The notes beneath the pieces were generated by a model, which did not search any database, was not told where the DNA came from, and saw only the letters and a program-made list of their open reading frames with translations. From NCBI GenBank assembly GCA_038230215.1, contig JBBRNR010000009.1, positions 1 to 64,000 of the forward strand: DNA of 64,000 bases, in the 5' to 3' direction. This stretch comes from DASVRZ01 sp038230215 (lineage in GTDB: Bacteria; Verrucomicrobiota; Verrucomicrobiia; Chthoniobacterales; DASVRZ01). Below, in pieces: positions 1 to 7,556 of the stretch. A program made the position numbers and the translations under genes. Position 1 is the first letter of the stretch. Every line of letters starts with the position of its first letter.

Positions 1-82
1 CTCCCGCTTGAAGGTAATAACTGAGAGCTGCTCCGAGTGGAATTGAGAGAATGAGTAATAGGTAAGATCGTGATCGTGTCAT
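1..82 (-). CDS. Integron cassette 5 ORF, N-terminal fragment (cut by window edge)
   Basis: An ATG at 82-80 opens a minus-strand frame that stays open to the window edge (27 codons). It starts with basic residues (MTRSRS) followed by a hydrophobic stretch rich in Leu, Ile and Ala, which looks like a signal peptide or membrane anchor. It lies about 40 bp inside the cassette that follows the attC site at 118-221 and has the usual cassette orientation, away from intI. The rest of the gene is outside the window and no function can be assigned. Confidence 0.5.
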   Translation of the reverse strand, partial: MTRSRSYLLLILSIPLGAALSYYLQAG

Positions 83-117
83 TGGATTTTCTTGTTTTGT
101 GTTGTGAGATGGAATGG

Positions 118-221
118 GCCTAACGACCTCAAGATCAGCGATCCGCAGGGATTGGCGCATGGTCTGCCTATAGCAGAACATGTGACACGCCCGGAGGATT
201 CGCTGCATCGCATGGTTAGGC
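118..221 (-). other. attC recombination site of cassette 4
   Basis: The 104-bp segment is bounded by GCCTAAC and GTTAGGC, the R'' and R' core boxes of an integron attC in the minus (cassette) direction. The interior is an imperfect palindrome with the inner boxes seen in the other three sites (CAGCGA near one end, TTCGCTGCATCGC near the other). The shared architecture of four sites and the integrase at 2077-3063 make the call secure. Confidence 0.88.
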
Positions 222-244
222 CAGAGTGTGACATGGGAGAAAAG

Positions 245-931
245 CTATGACAGATAAACAAAAGATCGAACAGCTAGAAGCGGGCGATAGACTTCGCGCA
301 CGCGGATATACTTGGCAAACCTGCCACAAATGCAAGGGAACTGGAACAGATCGCCGTGGCCTGTGCTATCCGTGCGAAGGCAGGGGTGGATATTGGGACG
401 CGCCACTTGAAAGAATCCTACGATGAAAAAATCGAAATTCAGAGAAGACGCCGAAAGTTGGCCTAACGAGACAAAGATCAGCGACGCGTAGGGAACGGCG
501 CAAGACCTGCCGGATGAATCGGAGTGGTCGAAATCGGACTTCATGGGAAGCGTGGTTGGGGAATAGCAGGTCTTGTGACGAGCCCGGAGCGTTCGCTGCA
601 TCGCTTGGTTAGGCGATTTGAGTGAGCGCTTCATGTCGGGATTGTGAGGAACATACCAGAGGCGGAGAATGGTAAAAGCGAGGAGAATGAAAAGCCCGAG
701 CATCAACACGGCATAACGGATGGGAAGGCGACCGCAAACCGTGAGAAAGCCGATCAGTAGGCACAGCCAAGGGGAAGCGTGTATCGGCAATTCGAGCAGA
801 GGTGATAACCCCTCTAAATGGGCCTCCCAAACATTGCTTCCGATTATGGTGAGACTGTTGAGCCAGAGAAACGTCGAAAGGAAACTCACAAACAGGATGA
901 GCCTGAAAAGTAATGGACGAGAGATGTGCAT
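245..931 (-). CDS. Integron cassette 3 membrane protein reading through its attC site
   Basis: From ATG 931 the first roughly 105 residues carry three likely membrane helices (near residues 6-26, 53-68 and 72-93) and end in a basic patch; this is the cassette-specific protein. No stop precedes the attC site at 461-614. The frame reads PNQAMQRTLRARH across its R'' end, a peptide typical of attC-encoded tails, and continues antisense to the zinc-finger ORF of the next cassette until 245. The true product may therefore carry a long junk tail or may be shorter through other means. The family is not recognised. Confidence 0.45.
   Translation of the reverse strand: MHISRPLLFRLILFVSFLSTFLWLNSLTIIGSNVWEAHLEGLSPLLELPIHASPWLCLLIGFLTVCGRLPIRYAVLMLGLFILLAFTILRLWYVPHNPDMKRSLKSPNQAMQRTLRARHKTCYSPTTLPMKSDFDHSDSSGRSCAVPYASLIFVSLGQLSASSLNFDFFIVGFFQVARPNIHPCLRTDSTGHGDLFQFPCICGRFAKYIRVREVYRPLLAVRSFVYLS
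247..426 (+). CDS. Small CxxCxGxG double zinc-finger protein, antisense within integron cassette 4
   Basis: This 59-residue ORF starts at ATG 247, preceded by a GGGAGA ribosome-binding sequence at 235-240, and ends at TGA 424-426. Residues from about 26 to 45 hold two knuckles, CHKCKGTG and CYPCEGRG, the paired CxxCxGxG pattern of the DnaJ cysteine-rich domain and of small zinc-binding proteins. An N-terminal charged helix (TDKQKIEQLEAGDRLRARG) and a short acidic tail flank them. It fits wholly between the attC sites at 118-221 and 461-614 but reads against the normal cassette direction, so it probably needs its own promoter. Zinc binding is inferred from the cysteines; partner and role are unknown. 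Confidence 0.7.
   Translation: MTDKQKIEQLEAGDRLRARGYTWQTCHKCKGTGTDRRGLCYPCEGRGGYWDAPLERILR
461..614 (-). other. attC recombination site of cassette 3 (long form)
   Basis: Bounded by GCCTAAC (461-467) and GTTAGGC (608-614), this is the longest site at 154 bp. The outer arms are almost identical to those of the site at 953-1055 (GAGACAAAGATCAGCGACGCG and the TTCGCTGCATCGCTTG arm). The extra length lies in the central variable terminal structure, where AAGACCTGC and GCAGGTCTT form the inner stem. Confidence 0.88.
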
Positions 932-952
932 TCACGAGTAGCGTGTGAAATC

Positions 953-1055
953 GCCTAACGAGACAAAGATCAGCGACGCGGAGGGAACGGCGCGAGATGT
1001 GCGACAGCACAGCTCGTGACGAGCCCGGAGCGTTCGCTGCATCGCTTGGTTAGGC
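953..1055 (-). other. attC recombination site of cassette 2
   Basis: A 103-bp imperfect palindrome bounded by GCCTAAC (953-959) and GTTAGGC (1049-1055), with the same inner boxes as the site at 461-614. The stop codon of the cassette 2 ORF lies in the R'' box, as is common for cassettes. Confidence 0.9.
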
Positions 1056-1565
1056 AGTCGGTCGAGCTTCATGGAGATGTAGATACCGGAAGAATGTATC
1101 TTGGAGGCGTGCGAGTGAATCAATCTTGCCGTGCTTGTAGTCCTGAAACGGCTGGAAGAAGCGAAAAACCCTCGCAACTCTGAAGGGTTTGAAGACGACC
1201 GCCATCGGATTAAATTCGGTATAGCCACCAAAGTGCCTGAAAACCGCAACGGCAAGAGAGCGATGCAGAGGCCACTCTTTACGCTGCGACCAGTTCAGGA
1301 CAATAGCCTGCTCATGAATGACCGGAAGAATGTGTGTCTCGACGTAAGACTGCCAAATCGGGCTGTTGGAATAAACAAACAAGAGACGTTTGGAACGTGG
1401 CAGCCAAAGAAGCCAAGCAGCCACATGCAGGCAGATGGACGATAGAAGTCGAAAAAGACCGGCGATGATGAGAAGCGGAATCCAGATTGGAGCAATCACA
1501 ACAATGCCGATCACTGACAAAACGCTATAAAGCTTTCCGTCTCGAAATCTAGGTTTAGTGATCAT
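1050..1565 (-). CDS. Integron cassette 2 protein, membrane-anchored, unknown function
   Basis: A 171-residue protein from ATG 1565, only about 23 bp inside the cassette boundary, ending at a TAA in the attC R'' box. Residues about 12-54 are strongly hydrophobic (two helices around VLSVIGIVVIAPIWIPLLII and the following LLSSICLHVAAWLLWL). The remainder is soluble, aromatic and basic, with FRHFGGY and FRVARVFRFF segments. I do not recognise the family. Expression presumably comes from the integron's upstream cassette promoter, through cassette 1. Confidence 0.6.
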   Translation of the reverse strand: MITKPRFRDGKLYSVLSVIGIVVIAPIWIPLLIIAGLFRLLSSICLHVAAWLLWLPRSKRLLFVYSNSPIWQSYVETHILPVIHEQAIVLNWSQRKEWPLHRSLAVAVFRHFGGYTEFNPMAVVFKPFRVARVFRFFQPFQDYKHGKIDSLARLQDTFFRYLHLHEARPTA

Positions 1566-1587
1566 TGATTGGGATGAGTGCGAGACT

Positions 1588-1710
1588 GCCTAACGAGAAC
1601 AAGATCAGCCACCGCTGGCGAGAGCGAGCGTGGCTTGGAATGAACGTGCTTTCATAAAGTGAAGCGAGGCAGTACGCCGGCCAGCGGTTGGCTGCATCGC
1701 CTGGTTAGAT
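1588..1710 (-). other. attC recombination site of cassette 1
   Basis: A 123-bp site bounded by GCCTAAC (1588-1594) and GTTAGAT (1704-1710). Its R'' is ATCTAAC rather than GCCTAAC, and it matches exactly the complement of the GTTAGAT at the cassette's other end (1969-1975). That is the signature expected for a cassette that recombined as a circle, because R'' pairs with the cassette's own first bases. The interior differs from the other three sites, pointing to a different origin. Confidence 0.88.
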
Positions 1711-1956
1711 GGTTGGCGTGGCATCAGGGTCGATTCCGACAGTCTTCATCCACTCCTGCTCCGCTGCACTGAGTGGCTGACCAAGTCGCTCATACTGGCG
1801 CTCGATGTCGCTGCGGAGATCATGAATGAACGCTGTGCTTAGCGCAAGCGCCGCCTTCTTCAGTGCCTCGCGCCCAGACGAAGAGAGTTGTTGGCGGTCG
1901 ACCTGCTCTAGCTCTGCGCATAAGCGATGAAGCTCTGCTTCGTCTGCGTCGTTCAT
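1705..1956 (-). CDS. Integron cassette 1 protein, unknown function
   Basis: The cassette nearest the integrase encodes an 83-residue, mostly helical, charged protein from ATG 1956 (MNDADEAELHRL...), ending at TAA 1707-1705 within attC. An alternative in-frame ATG at 1977-1975 adds seven residues and lies across the attI-cassette junction. I prefer 1956 because a GGTGAA purine patch precedes it, but the upstream start cannot be excluded. No transmembrane segment, cysteines or known motif are visible. As first cassette it should be the best expressed one. Confidence 0.6.
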   Translation of the reverse strand: MNDADEAELHRLCAELEQVDRQQLSSSGREALKKAALALSTAFIHDLRSDIERQYERLGQPLSAAEQEWMKTVGIDPDATPTI

Positions 1957-1968
1957 GTGGACTTCACC

Positions 1969-1978
1969 ATCTAACATG
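1969..1978 (-). other. attI-cassette 1 junction
   Basis: On the minus strand GTTAGAT at 1975-1969 is the G/TTRRRY crossover sequence between the integron platform and cassette 1, about 100 bp from the intI start as usual for attI. The remainder of attI should lie between here and about 2040, but its integrase-binding sites cannot be delimited by eye. Confidence 0.65.
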
Positions 1979-1984
1979 TTGTAG

Positions 1985-2013
1985 GCGAAAAATGTTCGCT
2001 TTTTAAGGCGAAC
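1985..2013. promoter_or_regulatory. Nested inverted repeats in the attI/intI promoter region
   Basis: GTTCGC (1994-1999) and GCGAAC (2008-2013) form a perfect 6-bp inverted repeat with an 8-bp spacer. A further GCGAA just upstream (about 1985-1989) can pair with the TTCGC of the first half-site. The repeat sits between the first cassette and intI, where promoters for both reside. It could be an operator (many intI genes are LexA-controlled) or integrase-binding sites of attI. The spacing does not let me identify a factor. Confidence 0.35.
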
Positions 2014-2076
2014 TTGGCGGAGAACTTTCGTCTATTCTGGGTTGGCAAGGATGCCTGCGAAAGGTAAAACGAAGCC

Positions 2077-3063
2077 ATGACGAAAAGTGTTCCAGATAAA
2101 AGCGAAATGGCCAAGCCGAAACTCTTGGAACAATGCAAAATAATTTTGCGAACCCGTCATTACGCGCTCCGCACGGAAAAGGCTTATCTCGATTGGATGC
2201 GGCGCTTTATTGTTTTTCATGGCAAGAGGCATCCACGGGAAATGGGTGAGTCGGAGATTGCCGCGTTCCTCAATCATCTTGCCAACGACGGCCAGGTCTC
2301 TTCCTCGACACAAAATCAAGCCCTCAGCGCGCTGCTTTTCCTCTTTAATATCGTGCTGGAGAAGCCGCTCGGTGCTTTTGAGGGTTTGCAGCGGGTGCGG
2401 CGTCCTCCGAAGCTCCCCACGGTTCTCTCGAAGCCCGAGGTGAAGTCTGTCCTCGGTGGGTTGAGCGGACAGTATCGGCTGATGGGCGATCTACTTTATG
2501 GCAGCGGGTTGCGTTTGCTGGAATGCCTGCGACTGCGGGTAAAGGACATCGACTTTTACCAGCATCAGATCACGCTGCGCGATGGAAAGGGGGGCAAGGA
2601 TCGGGTAACGATGCTACCGACGCTGGTGATTCCGGAGTTACAAACGCATCTCCAAACGGTGAAGGCGGTGCATGAGCGGGAGTTGGCGGTGGGCTGCGGC
2701 ACGGTCTGGCTGCCCGAAGCGTATGCGCGGAAGAATCCGGCAGCGGCGCGACAGTGGGCCTGGCAATGGGTTTTCCCTGCAGAACGTCGTTCGCTCGATC
2801 CGGTGACGGGCGAGTCGCACCGGCATCATGTGGGAGAGAAGAATCTACAAAACGCGGTGAAGAGCGCGGTGGTGCGGTCGGGCATTACGAAGGCGGCGAG
2901 CTGCCACACTTTCCGGCACAGTTTTGCCACGCATTTACTGGAGGCAGGTTACGATATCCGCACGGTGCAGGAGCTGCTGGGGCACTCGGATGTATCGACG
3001 ACGATGATTTACACCCATGTGCTGAATAAGCCGGGATTGGCAGTGCGGAGTCCGCTGGATTGA
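2077..3063 (+). CDS. intI: Integron integrase (tyrosine recombinase, IntI family)
   Basis: A 328-residue tyrosine recombinase that catalyses attI x attC and attC x attC recombination on folded single-stranded sites. The N-terminal SAM-like core-binding domain covers about residues 14-100. The catalytic domain shows Arg146 (GSGLRLLE), His277 and Arg280 (CHTFRHSFATH), His303 (GHSDVS) and the nucleophile Tyr312 (MIYTHVL). The IntI-specific extra segment is present around residues 205-260 (PEAYARKNPAAARQWAWQW, RRSLDP, RHHV). Length matches the family. It is transcribed away from the cassettes, the standard layout. An alternative start at Met11 (MAKPKLLEQ) also fits the family. No inactivating lesion is seen, so the array may be active. 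Confidence 0.97.
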   Translation: MTKSVPDKSEMAKPKLLEQCKIILRTRHYALRTEKAYLDWMRRFIVFHGKRHPREMGESEIAAFLNHLANDGQVSSSTQNQALSALLFLFNIVLEKPLGAFEGLQRVRRPPKLPTVLSKPEVKSVLGGLSGQYRLMGDLLYGSGLRLLECLRLRVKDIDFYQHQITLRDGKGGKDRVTMLPTLVIPELQTHLQTVKAVHERELAVGCGTVWLPEAYARKNPAAARQWAWQWVFPAERRSLDPVTGESHRHHVGEKNLQNAVKSAVVRSGITKAASCHTFRHSFATHLLEAGYDIRTVQELLGHSDVSTTMIYTHVLNKPGLAVRSPLD

Positions 3064-3070
3064 AGAAAAG

Positions 3071-3116
3071 TCCTTTCGGCGGGACACCGAAAAGGAGACC
3101 GCCTCTACAAAGAGGC
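3071..3116 (+). terminator. Tandem hairpins after intI, possible terminator
   Basis: Two stem-loops follow the intI stop: TCCTTTCGG pairing with CCGAAAAGGA (one bulge) at 3071-3096, and GCCTCT-ACAA-AGAGGC at 3101-3116. No clean T-run follows, so intrinsic termination is uncertain. Confidence 0.4.
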
Positions 3117-3241
3117 TCCCCTCCCCTAGTTTCTCACGGGCAACTTGGACCGGTTAATCAGCGATGAGCGTTGATATTCCTTAATAACGACCTGTCGCAG
3201 TTGCCAAGTGAGAGACGGTGTGACATTCTGTCGCTTTCCTG

Positions 3242-4435
3242 ATGAAGCCCGGTTTTCTTGATAAATTTCTCGACCGCATCCAGCGGGTTGAACCCGAGGC
3301 GGTGCAGAGTTACATCCTGCGGCTGGCGCGGGAGAAAGGGTTTTTTGAGCGGATCTTTAATGCGCTTCAGGAAGGCGTGATCGTGACGGATGCGTCGAGC
3401 CGGATTTTGTATCTTAACCAGGCGTCCTGCGCCTTGTGCGGGCTGGATGCAAGGAATGATCTGGGCGAGCTGCTGACGGAGCGGGTGCGCGGGCTAAACT
3501 GGCAGGGAATGTCGCAGTCGGACCGGGTGGTGAGTCGGGACACAGAGATATTTTATCCGCAGCATCGGCTGCTGAATTTTTATGTGGTGCCCTTTCATTT
3601 GGGCGAGGACGGGGAGATCGAGGAGCTAACTCTAAATGACAAAAACCTGGGTTACGCGGTGATCCTGCGCGACATTACGGAGACGCAGAAAACGAACGAG
3701 GCGTCGCTCGAGAGCGAGCGTTTCTCGGCACTCACCCTGCTGGCGGCGGGCGTGGCGCATGAGATTGGAAATCCGCTAAATTCCTTGCACATTCACCTGC
3801 AACTGATGGAGCGCCGCATTCGCAAGCTGGAGTCGCGGCAACGCGCGGCTCTGGAGGAATCGGTCGAGGTGGCGAAGGAGGAGGTGAAGCGGCTCGACTA
3901 CATTGTGAATCAATTTTTGCGCGCCATCCGCCCCACGCAACCGCAGGTGCAAAAAGAGGATATCAACACCATCATCCGCGAGTCCGTTTCTTTTCTGGAA
4001 CGGGAAATCGACGACCGCGATGTGCTGGTGGAGACGCGACTGGCGGAGGATTTGCCGCCACTCGAGTTGGATCGAAATCAAATCAAGCAGGCGTTTTACA
4101 ATCTGATCAAAAACAGCTTCCAGGCGATGAAAACCGGGGGAATCCTGCACATTGCAAGCTGGCGCGGCGACGAGCATGTGGGGGTGAGCTTTACCGACAC
4201 GGGCGGCGGCATGACGGCCGAGAACATGGGCCGAATTTTTCAACCGTATTTCACGACGAAGGAGAGCGGCAGCGGGCTGGGGTTGCTCATCGTGCGACGG
4301 ATTGTGCGCGAGCACGGCGGCGAGATCGACTTGGAGAGCCATGAGGGCAAGGGGCTGACGATTACGATCCGGCTCCCGTTTGGCGAGCGGCGGATACGGA
4401 TGCTCGGCGCGCCGACGGTGGAGGAAAATTTATGA
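3242..4435 (+). CDS. PAS-domain sensor histidine kinase (NtrB-like)
   Basis: A 397-residue soluble histidine kinase. A PAS domain spans about residues 35-150 (FNALQEGVIVTDASSRILYL). The HisKA motif has His173 in VAHEIGNPLN. The ATPase domain follows, with an N box (FYNLIKNSFQAM), DTGGGM and GSGLGLLIVRRIV. There are no membrane segments, so it should sense a cytoplasmic cue. Its last bases (ATGA) overlap the start of the response regulator at 4432, so the two are co-translated and form a two-component pair resembling NtrBC/AtoSC systems. The input signal is not evident. Confidence 0.9.
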   Translation: MKPGFLDKFLDRIQRVEPEAVQSYILRLAREKGFFERIFNALQEGVIVTDASSRILYLNQASCALCGLDARNDLGELLTERVRGLNWQGMSQSDRVVSRDTEIFYPQHRLLNFYVVPFHLGEDGEIEELTLNDKNLGYAVILRDITETQKTNEASLESERFSALTLLAAGVAHEIGNPLNSLHIHLQLMERRIRKLESRQRAALEESVEVAKEEVKRLDYIVNQFLRAIRPTQPQVQKEDINTIIRESVSFLEREIDDRDVLVETRLAEDLPPLELDRNQIKQAFYNLIKNSFQAMKTGGILHIASWRGDEHVGVSFTDTGGGMTAENMGRIFQPYFTTKESGSGLGLLIVRRIVREHGGEIDLESHEGKGLTITIRLPFGERRIRMLGAPTVEENL

Positions 4436-5808
4436 ACCCGGTAGTCTTGATTGTGGATGATGAAAAGCACACCCGGGAGGGTCTGCGCAATTCGCTGGAG
4501 GACGCGTTCGATGTCTATGTTGCGGCCGATGCGGCGGGAGCACTGTCGGTGTTGGATCATGAGCAGGTGGATGTGATGTTGACCGATCTCCGACTCGGCG
4601 GTGACGATGGAATGAAGCTCATCGAGACCGTACTGGCCCGCGCAAAGCCGCCGATCTGCATCATGATGACGGCCTACGGCTCCGTGAACACAGCGGTCGA
4701 GGCGATGAAACGCGGCGCGTATGATTTCGTGACGAAGCCGATCAACATCGACGAGTTGGAAATTGTTATCACGCGCGCCCTGCGCAGCCGCAAGACGGAG
4801 GCAGAGGTCGTGGAACTGAAGCAGGTCGTCAACAAGCAGTTTGGACTCGAAAATATCATCGGCGGCAGCGCATGCATGGAGGAGGTCTTTGACACCATTC
4901 GGCAGGTGGCGCCGTCCCGGGCGACGGTCCTCATTCAAGGCGAAAGCGGCACGGGCAAGGAACTCGTGGCGGCGGCGATTCACAATCTGAGCAACCGAAA
5001 CAAGACGCGCTTCATCGCGGTGCATTGCGCGGCGTTGTCGCCGCAGCTGCTGGAAAGCGAGTTGTTTGGTCATGAGCGCGGGGCGTTTACCGGGGCGACG
5101 GAGAAACGGATCGGGCGCTTCGAGCAAGCAAACGGGGGGACGTTGTTCCTCGATGAGATCGGTGAGATCGACGCGAATACGCAGGTGAAAATTCTCCGCG
5201 CACTGGACCCGGGTGAGTTTGAGCGTGTTGGGGGAAATACGACCGTGAAAGTGGATGTCCGGCTGGTCTGTGCGACCAATAAAGATCTGGCTCAACTAGT
5301 GGCCGAGGGAAAGTTTCGCGACGACTTGTTTTACCGTTTGAACGTCGTTCGCATCACGATGCCACCACTCCGCGAGCGGAAGGAGGACCTGCCCCTGCTG
5401 GTGGAGGCGTTTCTTCATAAATTCGCCGAAGCCAATGGGAAACCTTTCCGTTCGCTCACTCCCGAGGCGATGGAATGCGTGCTGCGTCACAACTGGAAAG
5501 GCAACGTCCGCGAGTTACGCACGGCCATGGAGCACGGCGTGGTAATGGCTCAAAAAGAGCAAATCACCGTCCGCGACCTGCCCCAGTCCGTGCGAGATTC
5601 CGTGGATGAAATCGGCGATTCCAAGATCGGCTTGGCGGGCAGTTCTCCGGTTACACGAGCCAATGTTTTGAATTTGCATGATTCCGAAACCCGGCTCATC
5701 ATGCGCGCCCTTGAAGACACTGACGGGAATCGGACTGAGGCCGCCAAGAAATTGGGCATCAGCCGGCGCACGTTGCATCGGCGTCTGCACGAGTTAAATA
5801 TCTCCTAA
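4432..5808 (+). CDS. Sigma-54-dependent response regulator (NtrC family)
   Basis: A 458-residue activator with three domains. The receiver (1-120) has phospho-acceptor Asp52 in MLTDLRLG. The AAA+ domain (about 145-375) has Walker A GESGTGKE, the sigma-54-contacting GAFTGA loop and Walker B GGTLFLDEIGE. The C-terminal Fis-type helix-turn-helix is NRTEAAKKLGISRRTLHRRL. It is expected to be phosphorylated by the upstream kinase and to remodel sigma-54 RNA polymerase at remote promoters. Targets are unknown. The downstream glycosyltransferase begins 11 bp after its stop and could be in the same transcript. Confidence 0.95.
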   Translation: MNPVVLIVDDEKHTREGLRNSLEDAFDVYVAADAAGALSVLDHEQVDVMLTDLRLGGDDGMKLIETVLARAKPPICIMMTAYGSVNTAVEAMKRGAYDFVTKPINIDELEIVITRALRSRKTEAEVVELKQVVNKQFGLENIIGGSACMEEVFDTIRQVAPSRATVLIQGESGTGKELVAAAIHNLSNRNKTRFIAVHCAALSPQLLESELFGHERGAFTGATEKRIGRFEQANGGTLFLDEIGEIDANTQVKILRALDPGEFERVGGNTTVKVDVRLVCATNKDLAQLVAEGKFRDDLFYRLNVVRITMPPLRERKEDLPLLVEAFLHKFAEANGKPFRSLTPEAMECVLRHNWKGNVRELRTAMEHGVVMAQKEQITVRDLPQSVRDSVDEIGDSKIGLAGSSPVTRANVLNLHDSETRLIMRALEDTDGNRTEAAKKLGISRRTLHRRLHELNIS

Positions 5809-5819
5809 CTTCTATTACT

Positions 5820-7556
5820 ATGGCTACACAGTCCGCTGAAACTTCCGTTCAGGGCTTGGTTCACAATCTTGAACACGGCTCCCTCGCCTCTGTCATCCGT
5901 CGCACCCTGCTCATCGTGGCTGTGCTCGCAGTGGCGACGATTTACATCATTTATAAATTTCGCGGGCTGGAGCACGGCATGGGGATGGACCAGGCCCAGA
6001 TCGCCCGGGAAATTGCCCGCGGACATGGCTTTGTAACTCAGACGATCCGCCCACTGGCCATCGCGCAGTTGGAGGACCACAGCAAGCCGATCAATGGCTT
6101 GCATTTTCCCGATACGTATCATGCTCCCCTCAATCCGCTGGTGGAGGCCCCGCTCATGCTGTTGGTGAAGGGTGGCTGGAACACGGAAGCGAAAAACCAG
6201 GAAATCATCTACGCCGGCGACAAACTCGTAGCGATCCTGGCACTGGTGTTTTTTCTGTCGGCGGTTACGATCAATTACTTCACGGCGCGTCGGCTTTTCG
6301 ATGAGCGGCTCGCCATGCTCGGCACCGGATTGACGTTGGTCTGCGACATGTTTTGGAAATACTCCATGTCGGGCCTGCCACAGATGTTGATGCTGTTGAT
6401 CTTTAGCGGCATCGTTCATTTACTGGTCCGCGCCTTGAGCGCACAGGCGGAAGGCCGCGCTTTTGGTCTGACTTTGAGCGGCATTGGAGTGCTCTTCGGA
6501 TTGCTGCTGCTGACGCACGGGCTGACGATATGGATCTTACTCGGCTTCGTCGCATTCGTGGCGGTGGCGTTTACGCCTCGGGGCATCACCGCGCTGCTCG
6601 TGCTCGCCGTGGCACTGGTGGTCTATTCGCCGTGGGTCGTCCGGAATATGAAGGTCTCGGGTGCGCCATTCGGAGTCGCGCCCTACTCGCAGTTGGATGA
6701 GGTGAAACAAAGCGAGGCCGCCTGGATGCGTCAGCCGACGACGACTCTGGGGATCAGCGCCTCGTGGTTTCGCAGCAAAATCACCGAGCAGACTTTCCAC
6801 CAATCCGGCAGGTTGCTGATGATGCTCGGATCGAGTGTGGCCGCGCCCATGTTCTTTGTATCGCTGATGCATCGCTTTAAGCGCAGGGAAACATCCGACT
6901 TGCGCTGGGCGTTGCTGTCGATGTGGATTTTCGCGTTTATCGGAATGACTATCGCAGGTCAAAACGACGAGCTGATTTCGCCCAATCAGCTGCATATTCT
7001 CTTTGTTCCGATGATGATTTTCTACGGCATGGCGATGCTGCTCATTCTCTGGACGCGGCTGGAAATCGTCTTTCCGTATGCCCGCGTGGCTTTCATCAGC
7101 CTCATCTTTCTAGCGTCCAGTGTGCAGCTCATCCTGACTCTGCTGCCCAAGGGAAATGCCAGCGCTTTTGTCTGGCCGCCTTATGTGCCGCCGATCATCG
7201 CTTTCCTGAATCGGTGGATGCAGCCCAATGAAATTATCGCCTCCGACATGCCCTACGCTGTCGCGTGGTATGCGGATCGCAAAAGCATCTGGCTGCCCGA
7301 TTCCGTGGAGGACTTCAATGCGTTGAATGATTACAACCAGCTCCAGATGCCGATCAACGGACTCTATCTCACGCCCGTCACCAGCCGACTTGGTTTGTTT
7401 CCGAACATTGCCGCCGGGGAATACAAGGAATGGTCCGGGCTGATCCTGCGCAACACCCAATCACTGGCCAAATTCCCCCTGAAAGCCTTCGTTCCCCTGC
7501 CCCTCGCAGGCGAATGCATCTTCTATAGCGACCGCGACCGTTGGAGCAAAAGCTAA
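5820..7556 (+). CDS. GT-C membrane glycosyltransferase, family 39-like
   Basis: A 578-residue polytopic membrane protein. The first helix is near residues 27-45, followed by a periplasmic loop with the GT-C style acidic motif (GMGMDQAQIAREI), where the Asp would coordinate the lipid-phosphate sugar donor. About ten further hydrophobic helices follow, then a soluble C-terminal region from about 470. This layout matches polyprenyl-phosphate-dependent mannosyl/arabinosyl transferases of the PMT/ArnT group. The acceptor is unknown. Its TAA overlaps the ATG of xseB (TAATG), so the genes are translationally linked. Confidence 0.75.
   Translation: MATQSAETSVQGLVHNLEHGSLASVIRRTLLIVAVLAVATIYIIYKFRGLEHGMGMDQAQIAREIARGHGFVTQTIRPLAIAQLEDHSKPINGLHFPDTYHAPLNPLVEAPLMLLVKGGWNTEAKNQEIIYAGDKLVAILALVFFLSAVTINYFTARRLFDERLAMLGTGLTLVCDMFWKYSMSGLPQMLMLLIFSGIVHLLVRALSAQAEGRAFGLTLSGIGVLFGLLLLTHGLTIWILLGFVAFVAVAFTPRGITALLVLAVALVVYSPWVVRNMKVSGAPFGVAPYSQLDEVKQSEAAWMRQPTTTLGISASWFRSKITEQTFHQSGRLLMMLGSSVAAPMFFVSLMHRFKRRETSDLRWALLSMWIFAFIGMTIAGQNDELISPNQLHILFVPMMIFYGMAMLLILWTRLEIVFPYARVAFISLIFLASSVQLILTLLPKGNASAFVWPPYVPPIIAFLNRWMQPNEIIASDMPYAVAWYADRKSIWLPDSVEDFNALNDYNQLQMPINGLYLTPVTSRLGLFPNIAAGEYKEWSGLILRNTQSLAKFPLKAFVPLPLAGECIFYSDRDRWSKS

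Noticed and set aside
932..1255. Second minus-strand ORF in cassette 2
   Set aside because: Overlaps the longer cassette 2 protein in another frame and its end is attC sequence (PNQAMQRT...).
2032..2319. Minus-strand ORF across attI and the start of intI
   Set aside because: Antisense to the conserved integrase N-terminus and overlaps the promoter region.
4240..5295. Minus-strand ORF of 351 codons over the sigma-54 regulator
   Set aside because: Antisense to an unmistakable NtrC-family gene; Arg/His-rich translation.
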